64,000 bases of DNA from Abelmoschus esculentus (lineage: Eukaryota > Streptophyta > Magnoliopsida > Malvales > Malvaceae): assembly GCA_035048815.1 (NCBI GenBank), contig JAUCBN010000046.1, positions 10,208,999-10,272,998 on the forward strand. The letters are read 5' to 3'. Position numbers and translations under genes: made by a program. Positions 54,601 through 64,000 of this stretch are shown piece by piece (position 1 is the stretch's first letter; each line of letters starts with the position of its first letter). The notes beneath the pieces were generated by a model. It searched no databases. It saw only the letters and a program-made list of their open reading frames with translations, and was not told the DNA's origin.

Positions 54601-55842
54601 AAAAAAAATTAAAGAGACAATGGTAATGGTTTAGTTAAGTTTTTCTTATCTCTTGGCAAGATGTGTGGATGCTCGGGGAGATGTATTACCTATATATCTT
54701 AGTGAAGGAATTCAGACATCCTAGAGTGAGTGCATGAGCACTTAATCAAGGGGACGTGTACTTTGGGTTGTGTGAGCGAGTACGTCCGACGTATCCATGG
54801 GCTATATTATATGGATGCGGTTAGAACCTATCAATGGCTATGATGATCCGGATAAGGAATATAACTTGATGGGTTGTGTGAGCATCAAACAACTTGGTGG
54901 ACTATGTGACCTCGAGTAACCTGATGGATTATGTGACCTTAGGAACTGACTGCTAGTGGCTATGATGATCCAAGTATGTCCTAGATGTATTTATGACTAT
55001 GTTTATCCATATATGGTCCAACCCGACGACTATGTGATCATAGGGAAATCCGAAGGCTATGCAAGCACGGGTAGAGTAAGGTTGCGCTGGCCAATAGATA
55101 TAGATGTTTGTTGTGTATGTATTCTATATAGATTAATTGATCATGACTTTCTACCCTAAGGTTGTGTGATTGGGTACGATGCTTATAACTCGATGGGTTG
55201 TATGAACTCGAGTAACTCGATGAACTGTGTGGTACTGATTAGGTAAGCCTAGTATGGTTCTTAATCCTCTTATACGTTGTTGTCTTGAGATAAAATAACT
55301 GAGAACTCTAGCTAAGGTAGTCTAGGAGGTGAATCTTAGTTTAGAAGACTTTTTTTGTGCACTCTTGACTGTACTTATCATGTACTTGTTTTATGGTATT
55401 CATGATTTATTGTAAAGTAGAAATGCACCACTGAGCTTTGTTAGCTCAACGTGAGAAATTATGGTGTTTTTTGTGCGTAGGTGACATGTAGCTTTGGAGT
55501 AGCACATCGTAGAGAATTTCCCAGTATCGGAGTCGCGAAAGAGTACAATACTTGATATTCTAGTTTAGACTTATTGTATTTATAGTACCTTATCATAAAT
55601 CAAGTCTTTATCTTTATTTTGGATTTTACCTTGGATCTATTGATGTATTTTAAATGAATATCCTATTTTATAAACTCTTTTATTTTATTCCATTTTTATC
55701 TACATGAATTTATTAAAAATACATGAATTTATTAAAAATATTTAATGTTTGAGTTTGTGACATTTGATTTGAAAGATATTTTGATGGGTCGATTTTGGGT
55801 GATCCAAAATCGATACTTTAGATCCGGATCAGGGGTGTTGTA
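54600..55842 (-). mobile_element. Gypsy LTR, third family, left end not placed
   Basis: The right end GGGGTGTTGTA (55842) is the complement of a TACAACACCCC start, two transitions from TGTAACACCCC. The box CCACTGAGCTTTGTTAGCTCA (about 55428-55448) and TTTTTTGTGCGTAGGTGACA (about 55469) correspond to the AGCTCAGTGGG and CTACGCACGAAAA boxes of the 2.2-kb LTRs, so it is a distant relative in minus orientation. Confidence 0.6.
54740..55230 (-). repeat. Degenerate 'GATGGGTTGTGTGACC' repeats
   Basis: At least seven units of about 30-35 bp, with cores GGTTGTGTGAGC, GGACTATGTGACC, GGATTATGTGACC, GAACTGTGTGG and CGACTATGTGATC. They sit at the position of the subrepeats in the 2.2-kb LTRs. Confidence 0.65.
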
Positions 55843-57482
55843 TCAGTATGGGATATTTCTATACCATACCAATATGATTTAATGTGTATCGGTACGACCA
55901 TTCGTTGTGATCATTGATTTGTATCGATACGAGTTTACTTAAATTGGTACTACCTATTGTTTATTTTATGTTTGTTTACTGATTACTCGAAAATGATGCA
56001 TTTTAGTCCCCATATTGATATGGACGTAGTTGCTTAAGCTTGAATTAAATTTTAAGTTAAGAAATCATGAATAAGTATGAAATATAACTAATTAGCGATC
56101 ATAAAATATACATTTTGGTCCTTTTTTTATAAGAGTTTGTTTGAACTTTGTTTTTGAATCGGATTGCTTATATCATTTTCTATTGTTTCATGTCCACCAT
56201 AGGATAATTAAGAATATATTTATAGAAGATAAAAGAAAAATTGAATGTGTTTCAGATAAATCTTTCTAGTTCTTTTCGACAAACCTAAAGTAACCTTTTA
56301 CTCAATTAAAAAAAATTGAATGTGTTTTATGTTAGGCGTGTCATATGTATTAAAGGATCATGAAAATAAAAGTGTAGATATCATAAGATGTATTTATAAT
56401 TCAATAAAGGCAGAATTATAAATATTTAATAGTTGATTATTAAATCAACTATATAAAAAGGTGTTAGAAAATAGCGGTTAATCCAAGAATAAATAAATAA
56501 TAATAAAATAAATATTATTATTTTTAACGAACAAAACAATAATTCAAAAAGTATGAAATAAAAAATATTTTAGATCAAACCCATTTTGGAAATGATAAGT
56601 GGGAATCGTGTTGAGGCCTGTACGAACATAGTTTCCTTAAGACAGATTTTCTGTCACTCCTGTGGTGCTTGAGTTTATTGGTAGTCTGTCTCTCAGGATA
56701 CAATAACAAGAGCATCTTCAACAGTAGCACAACTGCAGAAATCATGAACTATTCTTGCCTTCGCCAATCACCAGAATAAAAGAAGAGAGAAGAAGAAAAT
56801 GAATTTTGAGTGTGTTTTGAAACTGAGAATTCATTCTTATTTATAGGGAAAAATTAGGTCAAAACTAGTGAGAGTTCTAATTCAAATTAAATTCGAATTT
56901 ACTATGAATAGTTAATTTCATCTTATCTAATATTCTTAATATGTATTTAAGTAAAATACAAACTCTTCTCGAATTTTAAAAAAACGATAAATAATTTAAG
57001 GAAAAATTTAATCACGACGGGTAAATTATCCGCAAGCCTACAAAGGGCTCAACCGATTCAAAAATTTGCATTACCCACATCATGCACCCCAACCCAAAAG
57101 TCAAGTCAATCAATGGAAACTATGTGAGTGTATATAAACACTTCCCACTTTATTTATTCCATCCATGTGGGATAATGGGGTTTCATTCCTTACTCTATTC
57201 ACGACCTTCTTACTCTGAGCATCAATTTCTCATTCATCACTTAACCATTTTGAGCATATGAGATACCACTGTAAAGATCTCATGGAGTAGAATAAGAACC
57301 AATAAATTTCTTATTCGAATCTCCATCTTTACTATTCCAAAATATGACTCAAAGTTATTCATTTCTCACTGTTTTTTTTTTCAACAATAGTGATCCCCAT
57401 GAAATAGGTTAATTTTGTATTACTCTTATCTTCATCAGAGAGTTTTTACATTAAGGGTTAACATATCTTCTTGGAATATCAC
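55843..57482. other. Intergenic DNA with possible decayed LTR
   Basis: No gene. The minus strand has TATA-like signals (CCTATAAATAAG near 56840; GTTTATATACAC near 57130) that could belong to old LTRs. Two isolated GTATCGRTAC decamers (about 55907 and 55942) are 35 bp apart and do not form a spaced pair. Confidence 0.35.
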
Positions 57483-57760
57483 TGTTAAGTAGAGACTTTA
57501 GGAGAATGAGAGTGAAAAGAGAGACGGCACTCTCATAGTTTTTATTAAAGAAGCTGTAATATCTTCAAAGAAGACCAATTATATTTATACAACCTAAAGG
57601 TTAGCTATAGAGGCAGTTGAGTAGAACTATATTCTAAACAATCCCCTAACCGTTTGCTAACCATCTCTAACCAACCTGATAAGCAATGGTACAGTACAAC
57701 AGTACTTAAAACTGTACTCATTGAGATACTAAGTACATAAGCAATTCATATACTCTAACA
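57483..57760 (-). mobile_element. Ale-type copia 3' LTR (278 bp)
   Basis: The plus strand starts TGTTAAGT (57483) and ends CTCTAACA (57760), i.e. TGTTAGAG...ACTTAACA on the minus strand, with inverted TGTTA/TAACA ends. A polypurine stretch GCAAGAGGAA precedes it on the minus strand (57761-57770). The TATA box TTGTATAAATATAA lies at about 57571-57584 (minus strand). Short LTRs of this size fit Ale/Retrofit elements. Confidence 0.85.
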
Positions 57761-57921
57761 TTCCTCTTGCAACTTCAACCTTGTAGATCTCCCTTGAACT
57801 GAAACACCTGTATAATAAGACTGCAAACTACAAGAAAAACATCAATATCCTATGTTTGCAACAAGAAGAAACGAAAAACTGAAAACAAAAAATATCCGAC
57901 AGAAAATAAGAAAGATTAATG

Positions 57922-60103
57922 TTACACCATGGACACCACAGACAACTTGTTTCGATGTCGATGAAAGGCTGGAGCAGATAATGGTTTGGTCATGATGTTT
58001 GCTACTTGCTCAAAAGCAGGAACTTTATTCACTTCTAATTTTTCAACTGACTTTTTCTCGTACAAAATATAAGTCCAACTCAACATGTTTAAATTTAGAG
58101 TGCATAACCGGGTTAGCTGAGAGTGCAACAGCACTATAGTTGTCACACCACAAAACAGGTTTACCAGTTGCAACAATTCCCAATTCAGTCAATAATGATT
58201 CGAGCCATAGTATCTATGTGCTTGCACACGCAACACTGCGATATTCAGCCTTAGCTGTTGATCGAGAAACAATTGGTTGTTTACGAGAACCCCAAGATAC
58301 AAGATTAGCTCCAAATAAACACAAAATCTAGTAGTAGACCTTTTTTCATCATTGCAAGAAACCCAATTCGCATCAGCATATGCTGTGATAGACAACCGAG
58401 AGGAGGGAACAAAACGAAGACCAAAATCTTTTTACTAGCTGCATATGAGTATTGAGTGGACTCTGCATGAATTGAAAAGCTTTATTTACAGCAAAAGATA
58501 TTTTAGGCCTAGTGATGACTATGTATTGCAAAGCACCAACTATACTCCTATATTCTGTGACACATTCAATAGGTTCCCCTTCATAATTAGACAATTTACA
58601 ATTTATTAACATTGGTGTAGGCAGATCTCTTGCTTGTTCAAGTCCACTCTTATGTAACAATTCTTCTACATACTTCTTTTGACTCGGAAATATACAATCA
58701 TCCATGTAAGTCACTTCTATGCCCAAAAAATAATGTAACTTACCAAGATCCTTTAGTGAAAAAGCAAGATTCAAATCATTGATCACCACTTGAATTTCAT
58801 GATCATTATCACCTGTTAAGATAATATCATTAACATATACAAGTAGATAAACCACATTTTCTCCTTTCTTTTTCACAAACAAAAAAGCATCAGATTTTGT
58901 TAAAGTGAATCCCACAGATTGAAGATAGTTTCGTAATTTTTCAAACCATGCTCGAGGAGCTTGTTTTAGTCCATAGATTGCTTTATGCAACTTACACACC
59001 AATTGTTGTCCCTTGTCACCTTTTTCATAGTCTGATGGTTGTTTCATGTACACCTCCTCAATCAAATATCCATTAAGAAAGACATTATTTATATCTACTT
59101 GTCTTAGAATCCAATTTCTTGTCACTGCAAGAGATATAATTGCACGAACTGTGACTGGTTTTACAACTGGACTGAAAACTTCATGAAAATCAAATTTGGC
59201 CTCTTGAAGATAACCCTTTGCTACAAGCCTTGCTTTGTATCGATTAACAGATCCATGTGCATTTCTTTTGAGCTTGAAAATTCATTTATAGTTTACAGCT
59301 CTTCTGTTTGAAGGTAATGGGACCAAAGACCAAGTATTAGTGTGCAAAAGAGCATCATATTCTGCTTGTGCAGCAACCCTCAATTTGTCATCCTTAAAAG
59401 CTTCTTGTATGGTTTTAGGTTCAACTATTGTGTCTGCTTGACTCAGCCCTACGTGATACAATTTTGGCTTGGAAATAACACTTTTTCCTCTGGTAACCAT
59501 AGGATGCAGATTAGTAACATCTTGTACCAGTCCTGGTGAACTATCATCACCACTAGAGAAACCAATTTGTAACTCAGGAGGAGCAGAAAAATTATCAAAA
59601 GGACCTTGTGAATTAACATCCTGTAAAACTTCATTCTGTTCTAGAATATCACCTTGAAAAAATTGAGGTACGAAATTACCACCAGTAGAGAGAGAAGAAA
59701 CACCTGTACAAGTTGCACCACAATGTCTCGAACTTTGTCCTTGAATTGTATCAGAATCTTCAGCTCGTAAATCTACAGAAATTGCATCACATTGTCTCAA
59801 ATCTCTTTATTGATTTAACTCATAATCTGCAGCTCGTAATTCTGAGGTGGCATGTGAGTTTTCATGAATTAAAATATTCTCCTCATTATGTGGTTCAACA
59901 GAAAAATTGTGTTGATCCAAAGAATGAGCACGAAACTGGTTTATATCCGGATTGTCAGCTTGTAAATTTGAATTTTCAGTATCCTCATCATGTGGTTCAA
60001 CACGTGGTTCAGCAAAAATACTTGGTTGCTCCAAAGAATGTATACTATCAGCTTCATGATAAGTGTTCAACTCACTATCACTTTTTACACCTTTTTTGGG
60101 CAT
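57922..60103 (-). pseudogene. Ale-type copia pol, 3' part (integrase tail, RT, RNase H)
   Basis: One minus-strand frame runs from 60103 to 58373 with only two stops: TAA at 59807-59809 and TGA at 59282-59284, the latter where a Trp codon is expected (NYK*IFKLK). Upstream is an acidic, poorly conserved integrase tail. RT boxes are QVDINNVFLNGYL, CKLHKAIYGLKQAPRAWFEK, YVNDIILTG (the first catalytic Asp changed to Asn) and LGKLHYFLGIEV. At about 58400 a short deletion shifts the frame before the RNase H start ITAYADANWVSCNDEKRSTT. The end reads KVPAFEQVANIMTKPLS..FHRHRNKLSVVS. The gag, protease and integrase core are lost at the junction with the Athila-like LTR near 60150. Confidence 0.9.
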
Positions 60104-60510
60104 TAATCATCAAATCTACACCTACTTGGACCAATGCATGTACTTAATGTGATATATTTAGAGGTTATGCTTATAAAGATGATATTTACAGAAAAGACAA
60201 GTTTTACTGCATTTTTACATCTGTGCAGGAAGAAGTATTGCCGTGACAGCAAACTGAGGCCGAGGGACCTGATGCCGAGGCAGCAGAAGACAAGTGACGA
60301 TATTGTTGGCAAGATGAGGAGAAAAATGAAGAGAATCTTGTTGGACAAGAAGCCTAAGGATCGGAGCTGGATAGCAGGAGAAAAGCCCAAGACAAGGCCA
60401 CGTGGGAAAGCCTCCTATTTGGAATAAACTTGGAAATATTTTATTTATATACATGACTTGTTCGCTACTCCAAGTTGTATTCTACTTAGGAAAGGTTTGC
60501 CCTAGACCAA

Positions 60511-60520
60511 GCCTATATAA
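60511..60520 (+). promoter_or_regulatory. TATA box of the Athila-like LTR
   Basis: GCCTATATAA lies directly after the segment conserved between both Athila-like LTRs. Confidence 0.55.
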
Positions 60521-61029
60521 TCCCTAGCCATCCAAGAGGAGGAGGAGGAGAGTTTTCGGCATAAAGAGCTTAGACCTAGCCGACTTCATATTTTAGTGTT
60601 TTCTTTTCTTTACATTATGTTCTAATTTTCTCTAGGCTTAGGTGAAGGTTATAGCGTATTAGTGTGAGGATATTGAACCTTGTTTCTTGTTTCAATGAAA
60701 TAAAGTATCGAAGTTTGCTTATTTTTTGTCATTCTTTGTTCTTGCATTCAAGCTCGAGAGAGAAGTTTGTGAGTAATCCATTTATCTAATATCAAGAGAG
60801 TTAGATTCACGAAAGGAATAAGTACGGTGTTTCAATCGGAAAACACTAACTCGGCCTAGAGATAGATTAAGAGTTTCAGCGGCTAAAAGAAGTGTGGGAT
60901 TGGTTGGTGATTATAATTGATTCACGCCGAGAGGTATCATCAAGGGCTGGTCATCAACAGTACTTCGACTTAGAGATAAGCGGAGGCATTAAAGGACACT
61001 TTGCCGAACTTTGACAAAATCTACCCAAG

Positions 61030-61105
61030 AGCAAGAGATTGCCACGGCAGACAAGCATCATCGCTGTCGAGGCAGTAAACTGCAGTACTGCCGAGACAGT
61101 GTTGT
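61030..61105 (+). repeat. CTGCCGAGGCAG-type palindromes in the Athila-like LTR
   Basis: TTGCCACGGCAG, CTGTCGAGGCAG and CTGCCGAGACAG in a row, about 24-25 bp start to start, each a near-perfect 12-bp palindrome. More copies lie at 60238-60290 (TTGCCGTGACAG, TGCCGAGGCAGC), and relatives occur in copy 1 near 40030-40080. Confidence 0.7.
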
Positions 61106-61396
61106 GCGATTGCATTGGACAGAAACAAGTCAATTGAATACATTATACAACACAATTGGATCCTGGCCACTTTCTTTATCTGATTTTCTCTTTTAATTTA
61201 GTTCTCTTTATTTAGTTTCATCAAACCCCAATTTACTTGTGTCTTTATTTTATTTCTTTTTATAGAGCAAGAAGACGAAGATGGCATATTAAGTAGAACA
61301 ATCCCTGTGGAGACGATATCTAATATACTTATCACTTTATTACTTGCGACTTGTTCACTTACACTAATTGTGCATAGTTGACACGCATCAAGTTTT

Positions 61397-61414
61397 TGGC
61401 GTCATTGCCGGGGA
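61397..61414 (+). promoter_or_regulatory. Primer binding site for tRNA-Asp (two transitions)
   Basis: TGGCGTCATTGCCGGGGA differs from the site at 40386 by C to T and G to A, both changes expected from cytosine deamination. Confidence 0.8.
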
Positions 61415-61428
61415 TTGACAACTAAATT

Positions 61429-62667
61429 TTGTTTTCTTTATTTTCTTGCTTTTTATTTTTTATTTCACTTCGGTTTTTCTTGGTGTATGACCAAGGCCAA
61501 CCCAACCCAACCAACCCTTTGTACGAACTAGATCTAGAGATCGAATGTACACGACAAAGGTTGAGGAGGCAAATCCAAGGAGTTATGGCAGATCATCCGG
61601 TAGGACAAAACTTACCTGCCGACAATGGATGTCTTCTGCCGCCACCAGGGCCACGGCAGCTTACTGTTCGAGACTTCTTGGAAGAGGATTTGAATGGGTT
61701 AAATATAGGAGTCGTTACACCAAAGATCAAAGCAGCCCACTTTGAGCTAAAACCTGTCATGTTCAATATGCTCAACACTATTGGACAGTTTGGTGGGTCT
61801 ATGACTGAAGATGCCAGGCAACACCTCAAGTCATTCATGGAGATATGCAATTCATTCAAAATCCAAGGAGTCCATGAAGATGTCTTGAGATTAAAATTAT
61901 TCCCCTATTCACTGAGGGATAGGGCAAAAACCTGGTTAAATAGCATTCCAGCAGGATCAATAGGATCTTGGAGTGAATTATGCCGAGATTTCATTACACG
62001 CTTTAATCCTACAAATCTATATGATCGAATTCGTAATGAAATCACTTCTTTTCTACAGGAAGATGATGAACCTATGTACGAGGCATGAGAGCGCTACAGA
62101 GAGTTACTGCACAAGTGTCCGTTGCATGGATTTCCCCTATGGACACAAGTGACCATGTTCTATAATGCCACGAATGCCCGGCAAGGATGATGTTAGATGC
62201 CTCGGCAAACGGAACACTCCTTGATAAAGCACCTGAGGAAGCTATTGAGATATTAAACAAACTCGCAAAGAATAATTTTTAATTCCCTAAATCTAGGCAA
62301 GGAGGAGTAAGATGCCAAGCCACAGTGAATGAGTTAGAAACATCAAATACAGTGGCAGCACAATTGGCCTCTCTTACCAAATGGTTCAGAACATGCAGCT
62401 ACAGCAAAATACCCATGAGGTTAAGGCCATTGATTCTTTTTGCAATTTATGCGGAGGTAACCACAATTCTTCTGAATGTATGCAGACTCAAGAATCCAGC
62501 CTGTATGTTGGAAACTATAATCGAAACAATATGATGTCCAACACATACAACCCCTCATGGAAGAGGCATCCAAACTTTTCATGAAGTAATCCTAACAATG
62601 CCTTAAATCCAACCACTCAACCCCCAGGATTCCAACAACCAATGCAACATTTGTCGCCGCCGTAGGT
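61429..62667 (+). pseudogene. Athila-like gag
   Basis: The open part 61429-62088 contains the retrotransposon gag domain: ENG-type N-terminus, FELKPVMFNMLNTIGQFGG, HLKSFMEICNSFKIQGV, LRLKLFPYSLRDRAKTWLNS and ELCRDFITRFNP. It stops at TGA 62086-62088 (…YEA*ERYRELL), where Trp is expected. Further frames contain RELLHKCPLHGF, DASANGTLLDKAPEEAIEIL (shifted near 62175) and the zinc knuckle CNLCGGNHNSSEC (about 62440-62480). Stops at 62582 and 62666 precede the long open frame that follows. Gag would package the element RNA. Confidence 0.85.
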
Positions 62668-62669
62668 CC

Positions 62670-64000
62670 AGTAGCCAATGCCGCAGCAGCAGATGCAACA
62701 ACAGCCTGTAAGTTCCTTGGAAAATTCTCTGAAAGCATTCATGATGAAAACTGAATCATACATGGCAGAGAATAGAAACTTCATCAAAAGAACAAATGCA
62801 TTCATAAATAGAATTGAGATGAGGTTGCAGAACCAAGAGGCAACAATTAAGGCACTGGAAACTCAGGTTGGGCAATTTGCTCAGAACATAAACACTAGAC
62901 CACAAGGAGGACTACCTAGCAATACTGAAGTTGCTAAGGTAATAGGCCATGAACAGTGTAAATCAATCACTACTAGGAGTGGTCTACAGCTGAAGGAAAA
63001 GACAGAAATTCCAGCAGGCCAAGTTCCATCAACAGAACCAACAAAAGAGGATTTGGATACTGAACAAACTGATCATGATAACACTGCCCCAGCAGAGAAC
63101 GCAGCAGTTCCTGAACAATATGCCGAGACAACAACAACCCTAGTGGTGCCAGGTATTAAGTTCCAAACTAAAGAAACCCTGGATGAGATGAGACCACCAC
63201 CACCTTTCCCACAAAGATTGAAAAAGGAAAAACAGGACCATCAATTCAAAAAATTTCTGGATATTTTAAAGCAAGTCCACATCAACTTACCTTTCGTAGA
63301 GGCAATTGAACAAATGCCTAATTATGCTAAATTCTTGAAAGACATTGTGTCTAAGAGAAAAAGACCAAGTGAGTTCAAAACAGTGGCTGCTAACGAAGGA
63401 TGCATGGCAATGCTACACAATCTCATGCCACCAAAATTAAAGGATCCTGGATGCTTTATCATACCTTGTGCGATAGGTAACAACTATGAAGGTAAGGCCC
63501 TATGCGGCCTTGGAGCAAGCATCAACCTAATGCCCAAATCTGTTTTTCAAAAGCTTGGAATAGGAAGGGCAAAACTTACAACAGTTATGCTCCAACTTGC
63601 GGATCGATCTTATGTGCAACCCGAAGGAAAAATCGAGAACATACTGGTAAGAGTTGATAAATTTATTTTTCTCGCTGATTTTCTTGTCCTTGATTTTGAA
63701 GCAGATGATAATGCACCGATCATCTTGGGGAAACCTTTCCTTGCCACTGGACGAACACTAATTGATGTGGAAAAAGGAGAGTTGACAATGAGGGTCAATG
63801 ACCAACAAGTCAAACTCAATGCCTTCCACAATTGGAAACGACATGATGATGCAGAAGAGTGCAAAGTCCTTTACAGCACAGATGCAGGCATAAAGATATC
63901 CTGTTTCAACAGCCACTGCCTGGGCAGTATGCTCGGCAGGAAAATGGAAATACTTTATGGTAGAATATTTGGCAGGAAAAGTAAGGCAGATGTGAAGGAA
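62670..64000 (+). pseudogene. Athila-like gag C-terminus and aspartic protease, open to the window edge
   Basis: A single frame stays open from about 62670 through 64000. It begins with a Gln-rich linker, then LENSLKAFMMKTES and ALETQVGQFAQNIN (coiled coil), ITTRSGLQL, an acidic linker with PPPPFPQRLKK, FVEAIEQMPNYAKFLKDIVS and PCAIGNNYEGKALC. The protease active site follows as GLGASINLMP (about 63507-63536), where family members have DLGAS: the catalytic Asp is Gly. A flap-side ILGKPFLATGRTLIDVEKGE ends the domain (about 63722-63781). The frame is intact but the enzyme should be inactive. Confidence 0.85.

Larger units (their letters stand above)
60150..61390 (+). mobile_element. Athila-like 5' LTR (copy 2)
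   Basis: Starts TGATATATTT at 60150 (by alignment with 39020) and ends CACGCATCA at 61390, seven bases before the primer site. It shares AGGAAAGGTTTGCCCTAG (about 60488) and the TATA region GCCTATATAA (60511-60520) with copy 1. Length 1241 bp. Confidence 0.75.

Noticed and set aside
55900..55960. GTATCGGTAC and GTATCGATAC as an eighth decamer array
   Set aside because: Only two copies, 35 bp apart, without the 21-bp spacing.

Overview
This window is plant nuclear DNA from a dicot-type genome, heavily invaded by transposable elements. It is AT-rich, has intron-containing genes with GT/AG introns, and holds plant-specific element lineages (SIRE, Athila, Ogre/Tat and chromovirus-like LTR retrotransposons, MULE and hAT miniatures, a Stowaway). 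I cannot fix the species. Only three host loci are convincing: a tRNA-Val(CAC) at 15371-15444, a seven-exon PRA1-family gene at 15743-17117 (+), and a five-exon alliinase/tryptophan-aminotransferase-related gene at 45673-49148 (-). The last has a one-base coding frameshift. Two small unrecognised exons lie at 14612-14858 (-).

Layout. 431-3493: Ogre-like LTR (-). 3495-5991: 3' end of a SIRE-like copia element (env-like ORF with one stop, polypurine tract, LTR). 7237-10096: Ogre-like solo LTR (+) with 5-bp target duplication ACATG. 10604-11736 and 11791-13057: two SIRE-like solo LTRs, 54 bp apart, with duplications TAATG and TAATA, set in AT microsatellite. 14.6-17.2 kb: gene island. 18.5 kb: foldback MITE. 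19.3-20.05 kb: LINE RNase H remnant (-). 20.05-22.6 kb: Ogre/Tat remnants. 22.6-24.28 kb: SIRE-like gag and LTR remnant (-), split by a 263-bp MITE. 24.28-27.16 kb: decayed copia pol (-). 27.2-29.8 kb: LTR scraps and a second SIRE-like gag (+).

30040-45411 is best read as one chromovirus-type gypsy element on the minus strand, about 6.2 kb originally, swollen to 15.4 kb by four later insertions: a solo LTR of its own family inside its 3' LTR (30986-33034), a 2.2-kb solo LTR of another family (33078-35298), a deleted Athila-like element in its reverse transcriptase (39020-41662), and a second copy of the 2.2-kb solo LTR inside its protease (42210-44425, perfect TTCCA duplication). 49.7-53.0 kb: two hAT-like elements, one with a MULE foldback inside it, the other with a Stowaway. 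54.6-55.84 kb: gypsy LTR. 57.48-60.1 kb: 3' part of an Ale-type copia element (-). 60150-64000: start of an Athila-like element (+) running off the window.

The most unusual signal is not a gene. SIRE-like copia LTRs and the unrelated 2.2-kb gypsy LTRs both carry arrays of a near-palindromic decamer, GTWTCGAWAC. Its copies occur in pairs whose starts lie 21 bp apart (range 20-23), i.e. two helical turns, across seven separate loci. Two other LTR families here carry their own clustered palindromes: GTCAACGTTGAC-type (WRKY W-box dyads) in the chromovirus LTR and CTGCCGAGGCAG-type in the Athila-like LTR. Paired palindromes in LTRs therefore look like a recurrent cis-regulatory design in this genome.
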